A stretch of DNA of 57,265 bases, taken from positions 1 through 57,265 of the forward strand of contig JASLNR010000063.1 in NCBI GenBank assembly GCA_030745885.1. Direction: 5' to 3'. The translations under genes and the position numbers were made by a program. Origin of the DNA: Candidatus Thalassarchaeaceae archaeon (GTDB lineage: Archaea > Thermoplasmatota > Poseidoniia > Poseidoniales > Thalassarchaeaceae). Numbering within the stretch: the stretch's first letter is position 1; each line of letters opens with the position of its first letter. Of this stretch, positions 42,017-50,841 are shown piece after piece. The notes beneath the pieces are model-generated. The model worked only from the letters and a program-made list of their open reading frames with translations, was not told where the DNA came from and searched no databases.

Positions 42017-43789
42017 CTATGCCGCCACCGACTCGCCGGTCTGGACGGCCCACAGCCTAGCATAGAGCCCGTCGTGGTCCACCAGGCTGTCGTGGTCGCC
42101 GGTCTCAGTGATGCGGCCGTCCTCCATCACGGCGATGAGGTCCGCGTTGCGAACCGTCGAGAGGCGGTGCGCGATGATTAGGGTGGTTCGGCCCCTCGAG
42201 ATCCTCTCGATTGAGCGCTGGAGGGCGGCCTCGGTCTCGTTGTCCACGTTGCTGGTGGCCTCGTCGAGCACCAGCACCGGGGCGTCCTTGAGCACCGCGC
42301 GGGCGATCGCTATGCGCTGGCGCTGTCCGCCGGAGAGCCGGTGGCCGTCCTCGCCTATGTTGGTGTCCCAGCCCTCGGGAAGCCGCTCGATGAAGCCGTT
42401 GGCCTCGGCTATGCGAGCTGCCTCGGCCATGTCCCCCTCGCTGGCCTCGGGACGCCCATAGAGGACGTTGTCGCGGACCGTGCCCGGGAACAGGGTGGTG
42501 GTCTGGCTGACCAGCGCTATCGAGCCGCGCAGAGACTCTAGGGTCAGGTCGCGCACGTCGTGGCCGTCGAGCCGCGCCGCGCCGCCCAGCGGGTCGTGGA
42601 AGCGTAGGAGCAGGCGCACGAGGGTGGTCTTGCCCGAGCCGGTCGCCCCGACCAGGCCCACGGTCTTGCCCGCAGGCACCTCGAGGTCGATGCCCCTGAG
42701 AACGTCCTCGCGCTCGGGGTAGGTGAACTCGACGGCATCGAAGCGGATGTCGCCTGACACGGAGTCGAGATGGGTGTCACCCTCGACGATCCCGACCTCG
42801 GTGTCCAGCAGGTCGAGCACGCGGGCGGTCGAGGCCATGGCGCGCTGGTACAGATCGAAGGTCTCGCCCAGCCTCGTGAGCGGCCACAGCAGGCGCTGGG
42901 TAATGAACACGATGACCGAGTAGGCGCCCAGGCCGATGCGGCCCTCGATGGCGTACCAGCCGCCCACTAGCATGTTCGCGGTGAAGGCGAACAGTATTGC
43001 CATGCGAATCAGGGGGACGAAGGAGGCGGAGAGGCGGATCGCCTCGCGGTTGGCGTCGCGGTAGGACTCGGAGGCCTGGCTGACCCTGTCGGCCTCGCGG
43101 GCCTCGGCTGTGAACGACTTGATCGTGGTGATGCCGTGCAGGTTGTTGTTGAGGATGGCGTTCATCTCGCCTACCTCCCTGCGCACCTTGGTGTATCGCA
43201 CCGCTATCCTGCGCTGGTACACGAAGGAGCCGCCCACGATAACGGGCACGGGGATGACCGCGAGTATGGCTACCTCGGGGGCCACCGAGAACATGATCGC
43301 GCTGACCACGATCACCGTCGTGGCCACGTGCAGCAGGTCGGTGGCGCCCTGGTCTAGGAAGCGCTCGAGCTGGTTGACGTCGTCGTTCATGATCGCCATC
43401 AGCCCGCCCGTGCTCTGCTCGGAGAACCACTGCATCTCGAGATCCTGGATGTGAGTGTATGCCTGCATCCTGAGCTCGTGCTGAGCGGTCTGGGCGAGGT
43501 TGCGCCAGAGCACCCCGTAGAAGTACTGGAACAGCGACTCGAGCACCCATATCGCGATGGTGAAGGCGGTCAGGATGTACAGCTGGTGGTACACGTCGGG
43601 GTAGCCCAGGCCGGCCAGGAAGGAGTCCTCCTTCTCTGCGACCACATCGATGGCCATGCCGATCAGGATGGGCGGCGCGAGGTCCCAGATCTTGTTGAGC
43701 ACCGAGCAGAGGGCAGCGAGGTAGACTGTGGCCCTGTGCTCGCCGAGGTGCGAGAGCAGCCTCATCAGAGGATGTCGGGCCTCTGACAT
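42017..43789 (-). CDS. ABC exporter, MsbA/MDR-type (fused membrane and ATPase domains)
   Basis: 590-aa half-transporter. Six transmembrane helices lie in residues about 15-320, followed by the nucleotide-binding domain (about 345-580): Walker [10 protein letters not shown], signature [15 protein letters not shown], Walker [10 protein letters not shown] and H-loop IIAHRLSTV. It works as a homodimer, or with a partner, to export lipids or hydrophobic compounds at the expense of ATP. The start at 43789 is divergent from a coiled-coil membrane protein gene; a perfect 14-bp palindrome lies in the 77-nt region between them. GC content appears higher here than in the first half of the window. Confidence 0.95.
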   Translation of the reverse strand: MSEARHPLMRLLSHLGEHRATVYLAALCSVLNKIWDLAPPILIGMAIDVVAEKEDSFLAGLGYPDVYHQLYILTAFTIAIWVLESLFQYFYGVLWRNLAQTAQHELRMQAYTHIQDLEMQWFSEQSTGGLMAIMNDDVNQLERFLDQGATDLLHVATTVIVVSAIMFSVAPEVAILAVIPVPVIVGGSFVYQRRIAVRYTKVRREVGEMNAILNNNLHGITTIKSFTAEAREADRVSQASESYRDANREAIRLSASFVPLIRMAILFAFTANMLVGGWYAIEGRIGLGAYSVIVFITQRLLWPLTRLGETFDLYQRAMASTARVLDLLDTEVGIVEGDTHLDSVSGDIRFDAVEFTYPEREDVLRGIDLEVPAGKTVGLVGATGSGKTTLVRLLLRFHDPLGGAARLDGHDVRDLTLESLRGSIALVSQTTTLFPGTVRDNVLYGRPEASEGDMAEAARIAEANGFIERLPEGWDTNIGEDGHRLSGGQRQRIAIARAVLKDAPVLVLDEATSNVDNETEAALQRSIERISRGRTTLIIAHRLSTVRNADLIAVMEDGRITETGDHDSLVDHDGLYARLWAVQTGESVAA

Positions 43790-43845
43790 GGCGCGCGCTC
43801 AGGGAAAATGCGTTTGAATATGCGCCTCGGAGTTGAGTTCATATC

Positions 43846-43859
43846 GAGTAGGCCTACTC
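43846..43859. promoter_or_regulatory. Perfect 14-bp palindrome in divergent promoter region
   Basis: GAGTAGGCCTACTC is a perfect dyad at 43846-43859, between the minus-strand ABC exporter start (43789) and the plus-strand GTG start at 43867. It lies 7 nt before that GTG, where a short leader would be, and 57 nt from the exporter start. A dimeric regulator binding here could control both genes; this is inferred only from symmetry and location. Confidence 0.4.
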
Positions 43860-43866
43860 TGATTCC

Positions 43867-44805
43867 GTGACCGAGTCGCCCGACCCCCCCGACGAGGGGC
43901 ACGAGACGACGGCTGGCGAGCAGTTCAGGAACCTGAAGAAGAGGATCTCTGCGGCCACATCGGCCACCGGGCAGCGGGTGAGGAAGGCGACTAGGGCCAC
44001 CTCGGCGGAGTTGGAGAGGGCCATCGCGAGGTGGACCCCCCTCCCCCTGTCGCCCGAGGAGATCGAGCGTCTGAAGGATCTGAGGGAGTCGCTTCCCTAC
44101 GCCCCCAGCATCCCCACCCTCGACGAGCTCGCCCAGACGAAGGGCAAGGTCATGGTGCCAGTGGAAGAGTACAAGGAGCTTGTCGAGGCCTACCGCGCTA
44201 CTGAGGAGATGCGCAAGGAACAGGGCGAAATGCTGATCGAGTCGGTGGCCATCACCCAGCGCCTTCTCGAGACCGAGAGGTCACTCGAGCGTCTGAAGAT
44301 CGAGGCCTTGGAGCTCGAGCAGCGTAGGGAGCGGCGCCCGATACATGAGCAAAGGCTGTCCGAGCTGATGGGCACATCAATCTCCGAGAGCGTCACGCTG
44401 CTGGGCTTCTCGGTGCTCTGGCTGGCAGCCCTGATCGGGGCGACGATGTACGTCGAGCCCCGGGGCCTGCTGGTCGGGGACTACTCGGTGGACCTGTTCA
44501 TCTGGTCGATCGGCACCTCGATCTGGTCCCTGGTCATCCTGCACCGCCTGAACACCGCCCGAACCATACTGGCGATGCCGCTGGGCATGCGGGTGCAGAC
44601 CTCGATGGGCATCGGGCTGGTGACTGCCATGGCCCTGCTGCTCTCGAAGGAGGAGTTCGCCGCGATTGGCACCGTCTGGGGATGGACGGCGACCATCGCC
44701 CTAGCCGCCCTTCTGCTCTCGGGGCTCATGAGGGGGATGCTGAACTCAGCCAAGGCGGTCTTGGGCTTCCGGAGGATGAAGGTCGTGGATCTCAAGAGTG
44801 ACTAG
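43867..44805 (+). CDS. Coiled-coil membrane protein with four C-terminal helices
   Basis: 312-aa protein starting at GTG 43867. A basic/Thr-rich N-terminus (about 20-60) leads into a long charged helical region (about 60-170, EEIERLKDLRESL, TERSLERLKIEALELEQRRERR) predicted as coiled coil, followed by four hydrophobic helices (about 180-200, 212-226, 240-262 and 272-295). The function is unknown. It is divergent from the MsbA-type exporter and shares the palindromic intergenic region, so co-regulation is possible. Confidence 0.78.
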   Translation: MTESPDPPDEGHETTAGEQFRNLKKRISAATSATGQRVRKATRATSAELERAIARWTPLPLSPEEIERLKDLRESLPYAPSIPTLDELAQTKGKVMVPVEEYKELVEAYRATEEMRKEQGEMLIESVAITQRLLETERSLERLKIEALELEQRRERRPIHEQRLSELMGTSISESVTLLGFSVLWLAALIGATMYVEPRGLLVGDYSVDLFIWSIGTSIWSLVILHRLNTARTILAMPLGMRVQTSMGIGLVTAMALLLSKEEFAAIGTVWGWTATIALAALLLSGLMRGMLNSAKAVLGFRRMKVVDLKSD

Positions 44806-45137
44806 TCATCGGGAAAGTGGCCAAATTTGTGAAATCAAAGAAATGCCTAGGCTCTCTGCGAGGCCCCGAAGGGCGCGTCGGTCCCATTGGGATGGCATGG
44901 GAGGGTCAGTTGATGATCAGCCCGATTCTCCTCATTATCCACAGGTACAGCCTGCCGCCCTCCAAGCCGAGTAGTTGGTTTCCTTCCTCCATCGGTGTAA
45001 AAAGTAAAGTGCTTCCATTTCTACATTGCCCCTCCCTGCATCATCGGGGCGGCCGATTGGCGACCCCCGAGAGCCCGAGCCACACCCCTCATTCCACTGC
45101 ATTATGATAATATAGTCCGCGAAGGAGGGCTGCGCAG
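44806..45137. other. 332-nt intergenic region without a supported gene
   Basis: The gap between the coiled-coil membrane protein and isopentenyl phosphate kinase. A 96-codon open frame (44817-45107, plus strand) is present but has no family match, poor codon choice and no ribosome binding site. No tRNA, SRP RNA or RNase P RNA pattern was recognised. The last 40 nt hold the putative promoter and Shine-Dalgarno of the kinase gene. Confidence 0.6.
45101..45115 (+). promoter_or_regulatory. TATA-like element and Shine-Dalgarno of the kinase gene
   Basis: ATTATGATAATATAG is an A/T-rich stretch in a GC-rich background about 25-35 nt upstream of the TTG start at 45138, as expected for an archaeal TATA box. 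GGAGG at 45124-45128, 9 nt before the start, complements the CCUCC at the 3' end of the 16S rRNA in this window and supports the TTG as start. Confidence 0.55.
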
Positions 45138-45896
45138 TTGATAATTGTAAAAGCAGGCGGCTCGGCAATAACCAACAAAAGCGAGCCATACACGCCGGAT
45201 GAGGGCACCATAGCTAGCGTGGCAGAGCAGCTCTCGCAGGCGACTCGGGCCAATCGGGGGATGATACTGGTCCACGGCGTCGGTTCCTTCGGCCACCCCC
45301 TCGCCAAGGAGCACGATCTCGGGCGCGGGTACGACGGAACCGAGGAGGGGCTGATGGGGTCGTTGTTCACGCACTACTGGGTCGACGAGCTCTCCCAGCG
45401 CCTCATCAAGGCGATGATCGACCACGGGGTCCCGGCACTGAGGTGCAGGCCGACCACCTCATTCGTCACGAAGAGCAGGAGGATAGCCGACTTCTACTCG
45501 GAGCCGATTGAGAAATTCCTCGAAATGGGCATCGTCCCGGTCTTCCACGGGGACGTGCCCGCAGACCGGGACCAGGGGTTCTCGGTCCTGTCCAGCGATC
45601 AGATCGCCGTCTTCCTCGCCATGCACTTCGGTGCCGGGAAGGTCATCTTCGGGATGGATGTCCCGGGGCTCCTCAGGGACGGGGAGCGGGTGCCCGAACT
45701 GGGCTTCGGCGAGATTCCCGGATTCATGGAGTTCGTCTCCGACAACCACGACGCCAGCGGGGGCCTGCAGAAGAAGATGCAGGAGATCCAGGCTCTGGAG
45801 GGGTCGGGCATCGAGGTCCAGGTGATCGGCCTGGGCGAGCCCGGGGCCCTGCTGCGGGCCATCGAGGGAGAGACCGTAGGCACCATCATCAGATAG
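45138..45896 (+). CDS. Isopentenyl phosphate kinase
   Basis: 252-aa amino-acid-kinase-fold enzyme of the archaeal (modified) mevalonate pathway, phosphorylating isopentenyl phosphate to isopentenyl diphosphate for lipid synthesis. TTG start with GGAGG 9 nt upstream. Motifs: VKAGGSAITNK (about 4-14), VHGVGSFGHPLAKEHDL with the active-site His (GSFGH), the substrate region PVFHGDVPADRDQGFSVLSSDQ, the nucleotide site FGMDVPGLL, and DASGGLQKKMQE. Isopentenyl phosphate kinase is a hallmark of archaeal isoprenoid lipid synthesis. It converges with the lipoprotein gene at 45924. Confidence 0.92.
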   Translation: MIIVKAGGSAITNKSEPYTPDEGTIASVAEQLSQATRANRGMILVHGVGSFGHPLAKEHDLGRGYDGTEEGLMGSLFTHYWVDELSQRLIKAMIDHGVPALRCRPTTSFVTKSRRIADFYSEPIEKFLEMGIVPVFHGDVPADRDQGFSVLSSDQIAVFLAMHFGAGKVIFGMDVPGLLRDGERVPELGFGEIPGFMEFVSDNHDASGGLQKKMQEIQALEGSGIEVQVIGLGEPGALLRAIEGETVGTIIR

Positions 45897-45923
45897 CCGT
45901 GGGCGACGGCAGAGCGGCGCGGC

Positions 45924-47012
45924 TCAGACCGACTGGTCGGTCCACGCCTCGGCCCAAAGGTCGTAGAAGGCGACTGTGAAATCCGCGGTGGAGTTGGTCC
46001 GCACGTAGTAGGCGTCATGGGCCGAGAATAGCCCCCGGGGGCCCACGTCGATCCAGATGAAGCTCCACCATGTGCCGTCGGCGGCCGTGTGGTTGGCCTC
46101 ATCGGCATCCAAGCGCATGCTCGCAGCGGCCTGCCCGGGAGAGGGCATGGCGTGGATCTCGATCTCGGACAGGCTGACCTCGGAGGTGAAGCCCTCGGGA
46201 ACGATGCCCACCAGGAGGCGGGCGTCACCGTTGACCGTCAGCAGGTCGGGCTGCGGAGGCACGAAGGCCAGGTGCATGCGGGGCAGTCCCTGCTGGAGCT
46301 CTATCTCGACCTCGTCGCCGGGGCTCACCCCCAGGGTGAACTCGTACGAGTCGCCCGAGTACACCTCGATCCCGATGATGGCGGGCGTCAGGCCCATCAG
46401 CTCGATGATGAAGTCGTGCGTGCCGTTGCTCGCGCTGGCGACCTGCTGCGTGGAGAAGGCGTCACCGGTGATGGTCCAGCTCAGGCCGGACAACTGAGTG
46501 GTGTCGAAGGCGAACGGGGGCCAGATGCCGTCGGGGTTCTCGGTCGCCTTCTGGGCCAGGTCGAAGAAGGGGTCGACATAGTCCGGGCTGGCGTCGCGTC
46601 CCTCGTACCAAGTGCCACCGACCCTGACGTTGGTCGTCTCCTGGCCCTCGATGAGCTCACTGTCGATAATCGGGTTGCCCCCCAGGAAAACCCTGGTCGC
46701 AATCGACCTCAGGCCGGCGACGTCGTCCTTGGCGACGTCCCAGTGGATCTCACCCCTCTGCCCCTGCTGCTCGTGTATCATGGTGGTCCGGACCCTCAGT
46801 CGCTCGTTCTCGGAAGCCAGCGCTAGCACATCGAAAACCCCCTCCTGTGAAATCAGGTCGTTGAACGCATCGCTGGTCAGGGGGAAGCAGGTGTCGTCGG
46901 GGCACGGGCGGACGGTGGGCACCTCTATGCAACCCGCACCCATCGGGGCCAGGAGTATCAGGACTAGCAGAAGGGGCCGGCTCACGGCCCCTCGCGGGCG
47001 CACTTGGGTCAT
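45924..47012 (-). CDS. Hypothetical secreted lipoprotein
   Basis: 362-aa predicted exported protein. A basic N-terminus and hydrophobic stretch end in a lipobox-like LAPMGAGC (Cys at about 28), so it is probably lipid-anchored outside the cell. The mature part is acidic with Asn-Gly-Thr and Asn-His-Thr sequons that could be glycosylated (SNGTHD, EANHTAAD, TNSTAD). Beta-rich, no recognised domain. It is divergent from NAD kinase, with 94 nt between the starts. Confidence 0.75.
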   Translation of the reverse strand: MTQVRPRGAVSRPLLLVLILLAPMGAGCIEVPTVRPCPDDTCFPLTSDAFNDLISQEGVFDVLALASENERLRVRTTMIHEQQGQRGEIHWDVAKDDVAGLRSIATRVFLGGNPIIDSELIEGQETTNVRVGGTWYEGRDASPDYVDPFFDLAQKATENPDGIWPPFAFDTTQLSGLSWTITGDAFSTQQVASASNGTHDFIIELMGLTPAIIGIEVYSGDSYEFTLGVSPGDEVEIELQQGLPRMHLAFVPPQPDLLTVNGDARLLVGIVPEGFTSEVSLSEIEIHAMPSPGQAAASMRLDADEANHTAADGTWWSFIWIDVGPRGLFSAHDAYYVRTNSTADFTVAFYDLWAEAWTDQSV

Positions 47013-47106
47013 GAGGCTATGCCACGGGCGTCACCCGGGCCCTCGGATACGCTGCGTCGCGCCTATATGCGAAGTCCGAGAGGCATTGCTGCCAAGGGGG
47101 GCTGCG

Positions 47107-47979
47107 ATGAGCGAGGACGTCCTGGTCGTCTACAAGAAGAACTTCGAGGAGGTTCACGACAAGGCACTGAGCGAGGTCCGCTCGGCGCTCGACTCCGTTG
47201 CCGAGGAGCGCGGCGCCAGCATCGGCTACACGGCGCGGGAGACCGTGTCCAGAGGCGACTTCGCTAACCCCGACCTGGTCATTGTCCTCGGAGGCGACGG
47301 GACGCTGACCTCGATTGCCCACTCGGTCGACGACCAGACCCCCGTTATGGGGGTCAACAGCCACCCGCGAAGCGAGGGCGACGGGGGCTCTTACGGGTTC
47401 TACATGGGAAGCGACCCGGGCCACTTCCCCGAGGACGTCCGGGCGGCCCTGGACGGGGGGGCCGTGGTGAACGTCCTGCCGCGCCTGCAGGCCGAGATTG
47501 TGACGACCAGTGGCAACCGCACCCGCTGCGACCCCGCTCTGAACGACCTGCTGGTTGCGAACACCCACCAATACCAGCCATCCAAGTACCGCCTCCAGCG
47601 AGGGGGGATAGACGTGGTCCAGCACTCTTCGGGGTGCCTGTTCTCCACCTTCCTAGGTCAGGGCGCGTGGTTCCGCCACGTCGCGGACATAGAGGGCTCG
47701 GCCTTCCCCCTAGGGGAGATTGGCGATCACTACCTATTCGTGGCTCGCGAGCTGCCTCGCTCGGACCGCTCGGGGGACGGCTCGTACTGGGAGTGGTCCG
47801 GCCAGCCCACCGTGATCACGAGCGACATGCATCGGGGCTACGTGGTCAGCGACGGCTGGGACGAGACCCACTTCACCCGCGGCGCCACGCTGACCGTTGG
47901 CCTGGATGGGCCCACCCTGCGGCTGCTCACCTTCAGGGGGTCCATCCTGGACCGCGTCTCCCGCTGGCTGCAGCCCTGA
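47107..47979 (+). CDS. nadK: NAD kinase
   Basis: 290-aa ATP-NAD kinase making NADP from NAD. Start at ATG 47107 (MSEDVLVVYKKNFEEV); a long upstream in-frame extension overlaps the divergent lipoprotein gene. The catalytic GGDGT motif is in VIVLGGDGTLTSIAHS (about 61-65), followed by VMGVNSHPRSEGDGGSYG and a C-terminal beta-rich domain (LNDLLVANTHQYQPSKYRLQ). The usual NE/D motif for nucleotide contact reads LNDLLV. It converges with the first MscS gene, leaving no gap. Confidence 0.9.
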   Translation: MSEDVLVVYKKNFEEVHDKALSEVRSALDSVAEERGASIGYTARETVSRGDFANPDLVIVLGGDGTLTSIAHSVDDQTPVMGVNSHPRSEGDGGSYGFYMGSDPGHFPEDVRAALDGGAVVNVLPRLQAEIVTTSGNRTRCDPALNDLLVANTHQYQPSKYRLQRGGIDVVQHSSGCLFSTFLGQGAWFRHVADIEGSAFPLGEIGDHYLFVARELPRSDRSGDGSYWEWSGQPTVITSDMHRGYVVSDGWDETHFTRGATLTVGLDGPTLRLLTFRGSILDRVSRWLQP

Positions 47980-49071
47980 TCAGTCGTCGTCCTGCTTGAC
48001 GGTGATGTGTGGGTAGGGGATGCCGATGCCGCTCTCCTTGAAGCGCTTGAGCACCTCGATCAGGATCCAGTCCTTGGCGCGTCGCTCGCTGTTGTAGCTC
48101 TCCACCCAGCAGTCGAGGCGGAACACCAGCGCGGCCTCCGTGACCTCGTAGAGAAGGACCTCGGTCTTGGGGTGGTCCATCGTGTACTCGCAGTCGCCGA
48201 TGACCTGTGCGATGATTGCCTTGGCCGCCCCCGGGTCCTCGCCAACGGCGATGCTGACCCGGAACCTCAGGTTCATCGAGTCGTCCTCGCCCCCCGAGCC
48301 GCCGAGGGCGTAGTTCTCCACTATCTCGCCCGAGAGCGTCGTGTTCGGAATGACCACCAGCCTCTCGTTGCCGGTGCGGATCTTGGTGGTCATCAGGCCG
48401 ACGTCGTGGACCCTCCCCTTGACCCCCATGACGATTACCTTGTCGCCCTTCGCGAAGGGCTTGTCGAGCAGCATCAGGAGCCCGGAGACTAGGTTCGCAG
48501 CCGTCTCCTGCAGGGCCAGCCCTATCACGAGGGTCAGGATAGTAGCGGATGCCACGATTGCGGTGATGTCTATGCTCATCTGGTCGAGGGCGATGAGGAT
48601 GGCAGCCACCCACGCCAGGAGCTTAGCAGCGCTCACGGTGATGGACTGCAGGGAGGTGAGGTCGAGTGAAGTGTTCTGGTCCATGTGCTGGAAGATTGGC
48701 GGGATGAACTCGTCCACCACAGAGGAGAGGAATTGGGCGAAGAGCACGAGCAGTATGGCGATCGAGCCGCCGGCGAAGGCGGCGCGCTCGAACGAGCCGG
48801 CCTCGAAGGACCATCGGAAGGTGAGCCAGAGCCCGGTCAGGAGCACGCCGATGTTTAGCAGGGGGGTGGCGAGGTCGAACAGCCTGTCGTCATACAGGTT
48901 GTCGCTGTCGGAGATCCGCCTCAGGACCGGCCCCCTGATGATGGCCCTGAAGACGAGGGTGGCAACGGCGCTTGCCGCGAACCCGGCCATCACCTGGGCC
49001 AGCGTGCCTGCAGCCTCGACATCGGCGATGTAGGCTTCCAGCGGCCCCATCATGTGGAACGCTTGCGCCAT
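47980..49071 (-). CDS. MscS-family mechanosensitive channel (copy 1)
   Basis: 363-aa small-conductance mechanosensitive channel. About five hydrophobic helices (from about 25 to 190), the last being the pore-lining TM3-like TAIVASATILTLVIGLALQETAANLVSG, then the MscS beta domain (GDKVIVMGVKGRVHDVGLMTTKIRT, VVIPNTTLSGEIVENY) and the alpha/beta vestibule domain. These channels release solutes during hypo-osmotic shock. Start may be ATG 49071 or ATG 49053. A second MscS gene lies 48 nt upstream on the same strand, separated by GC-rich hairpins. Confidence 0.93.
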   Translation of the reverse strand: MAQAFHMMGPLEAYIADVEAAGTLAQVMAGFAASAVATLVFRAIIRGPVLRRISDSDNLYDDRLFDLATPLLNIGVLLTGLWLTFRWSFEAGSFERAAFAGGSIAILLVLFAQFLSSVVDEFIPPIFQHMDQNTSLDLTSLQSITVSAAKLLAWVAAILIALDQMSIDITAIVASATILTLVIGLALQETAANLVSGLLMLLDKPFAKGDKVIVMGVKGRVHDVGLMTTKIRTGNERLVVIPNTTLSGEIVENYALGGSGGEDDSMNLRFRVSIAVGEDPGAAKAIIAQVIGDCEYTMDHPKTEVLLYEVTEAALVFRLDCWVESYNSERRAKDWILIEVLKRFKESGIGIPYPHITVKQDDD

Positions 49072-49101
49072 TGGGTTATTGCGGTTTTGCCGCCTCCGCC
49101 G

Positions 49102-49116
49102 CCGGGGCGGCCCCGG
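49102..49116 (-). terminator. GC-rich hairpin between tandem MscS genes
   Basis: CCGGGG CGG CCCCGG (6-bp perfect stem, 3-nt loop) immediately after the stop of MscS copy 2, followed on the minus strand by GCGGCAAAACCGC, a second small stem. It may terminate or attenuate transcription between the two channel genes. No clear T-run follows it, so confidence is low. Confidence 0.35.
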
Positions 49117-49119
49117 TTC

Positions 49120-50031
49120 TCAGAAACCCAGGTCCTCTAGGCTGACGTCGCTGTTCATGTTGACCATGACCGGGAAGGCCAATGCGACCTTGCTTTCCTC
49201 GAAGCGCCGCAGTATCTCGGTCACGAAGAACGACTTCGAGGGGCGCATCTTCTTCGCGTTGTCGACATAGTAGCGGATTTCCATGATCACATGCTGGTCA
49301 CCGAAGTCCCTCAGCACGACCTCGGGCGGCTTCGGGTCGCTGCAGATGTCTGGGTGGTTGGCGGCGATGTCCTTTACGACCTCCTCGGCCTTCGTGACGT
49401 TGGTCCACGTCGGCGTCACCCCCAGTCGTATGCGAACGCGCAGCTCCATGTCGGAGCGGTGGCTGAAGTTCGCGACCGCGTCCTTGGTCAGTAGCTTGTT
49501 CGGGATGGTCAGCATCACCCCGTCGGTGGAACGAACGCGTGTGGTCCGCAGGCCGACCTCCTTGACGTCGCCCCAGCTGCTGTAGATGCCCCCCAGACTC
49601 TTGGGGAGGAGGATGCGCTCGCCCTCTCGGAACGGCCGGTCGACGATGATGAAGATGCCAGCGATGACGTTCTCCATAGTGTCCTGCGCCGCGAAGGCGA
49701 CGGCTAGCCCCAAGATGCCGAAGGCGGCTACAATCCCGGTGACGTTGATGCCCAGCTCGCTCGCGGCCGTCAGTATCACGAGGGCCCACATCGCCACCCC
49801 GGCGATGCGGTAGATGAAGTTCTCAAGCCCCTCGTCGAACTCGGTCCTGTCGAACAGCCTCCTGAGGTAGCGCCTGGCAATTCTGATGAGCGGGATGCCG
49901 ATGACCAGAATCAGCAGGGCCGAGACCGGGCCCGTCCCCACGATCTCCGAGGCGCACCCATAGGTAGGCTCGAGGCTATTGGGCGGGTCACTGAGGCAAC
50001 TCACACGGGCGTTAGTGCCACGGCAGCCCAA
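49120..50031 (-). CDS. MscS-family mechanosensitive channel (copy 2)
   Basis: 303-aa MscS protein, more compact than copy 1 with about three helices. Pore helix GIVAAFGILGLAVAFAAQDTMENVIAGI (about 98-125), then the beta domain FREGERILLPKSLGGIYSSWGDVKEVGLRTTRVRS and the vestibule domain. The two tandem copies differ strongly in sequence, so they are distant paralogues rather than a recent duplication. The extra 30 N-terminal residues (MGCRGTNARVSCLSDPP) may not be translated; a later start is possible. It lies 30 nt downstream of the amino-acid importer ATPase gene. Confidence 0.92.
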   Translation of the reverse strand: MGCRGTNARVSCLSDPPNSLEPTYGCASEIVGTGPVSALLILVIGIPLIRIARRYLRRLFDRTEFDEGLENFIYRIAGVAMWALVILTAASELGINVTGIVAAFGILGLAVAFAAQDTMENVIAGIFIIVDRPFREGERILLPKSLGGIYSSWGDVKEVGLRTTRVRSTDGVMLTIPNKLLTKDAVANFSHRSDMELRVRIRLGVTPTWTNVTKAEEVVKDIAANHPDICSDPKPPEVVLRDFGDQHVIMEIRYYVDNAKKMRPSKSFFVTEILRRFEESKVALAFPVMVNMNSDVSLEDLGF

Positions 50032-50061
50032 TAGGGTAGCGGTAACAGGTGGGCCACTGGA

Positions 50062-50841
50062 TCAGAGAATCTGCTCGAGGAACAGCTTGGTCCTGTCGTG
50101 CTTGGGGTTGTCGAAGAACTCGGCGGGCGGGCTCTCCTCGACCAGCTCGCCCTCGTCGAACAGGATGCAGCGGTCCGCGACCTCCTTGGCGAATCCCATC
50201 TCGTGGGTGACCACGATCATGGTGATGTCCCGTTGGGCGAGGTCGATCATCACGTCGAGGACCTCCTTGATCATCTCGGGGTCGAGGGCCGAGGTCGGCT
50301 CGTCGAACAGCATGATCTTGGGGTCCATGGCCAGTGCGCGAGCGATGGCGACCCTCTGCTGCTGGCCACCTGAAAGCCCACTGGGGTACTTGTAGGCCTG
50401 CTCGGGGATGCCGACCTTCTCGAGCAGTGCCATCGCCTGGTCCTCGGCCTCCCTCTTGGGTATCCCCTTGACCTTCATCGGGGCTAGGGTGATGTTCTCC
50501 ATGATGGTGAGGTGCGGGAAGAGGTTGAACTGCTGGAAGACGAATCCTATCTCGGCCCTGATGTACTTCATGTCGGCCACGGTCGTCTCGTCGTCCACGG
50601 TAATCCCGTCGATCACGACTGTACCGCCACTGTGCGGCTGCAGGCGATTGAGCGTCCTGATGTAAGTCGACTTGCCCGAACCCGAAGGGCCTAGGATGAC
50701 GATGATCTCGCCCTTCCTCACTCTGATGTCTATTCCCTTCAATGCCCAGAAGTCCCCGAAGTTCACTTTCACTCCCTTGGTATCAATAATCGTCTCACTT
50801 TGGCCGGTTCTCGGTTTTTCGTCTCTGTTGTATTCACTCAT
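50062..50841 (-). CDS. aapP: General L-amino acid ABC transporter ATP-binding protein (AapP-like)
   Basis: 259-aa polar amino-acid ABC ATPase. Walker [13 protein letters not shown] (about 52-63), Q-loop [13 protein letters not shown], signature [19 protein letters not shown], Walker [16 protein letters not shown] and H-loop [13 protein letters not shown] are all present. The N-terminal [16 protein letters not shown] matches GlnQ/AapP. It overlaps the permease gene upstream by 4 nt and is the last gene of the aapJQMP-ordered operon. Confidence 0.93.
   Translation of the reverse strand: MSEYNRDEKPRTGQSETIIDTKGVKVNFGDFWALKGIDIRVRKGEIIVILGPSGSGKSTYIRTLNRLQPHSGGTVVIDGITVDDETTVADMKYIRAEIGFVFQQFNLFPHLTIMENITLAPMKVKGIPKREAEDQAMALLEKVGIPEQAYKYPSGLSGGQQQRVAIARALAMDPKIMLFDEPTSALDPEMIKEVLDVMIDLAQRDITMIVVTHEMGFAKEVADRCILFDEGELVEESPPAEFFDNPKHDRTKLFLEQIL

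Noticed and set aside
42777..43550. 257-codon frame inside the ABC exporter on the same strand
   Set aside because: A high-GC frame-shifted shadow of the exporter membrane domain, rich in Arg/His/Gly.
44817..45107. 96-codon open frame in the 332-nt gap
   Set aside because: No ribosome binding site, no recognisable domain and an unlikely Ser/Pro/His-rich sequence.
46612..47106. Upstream in-frame extension of NAD kinase
   Set aside because: It overlaps the divergent lipoprotein gene fully and lacks kinase similarity; ATG 47107 begins at the first conserved strand.
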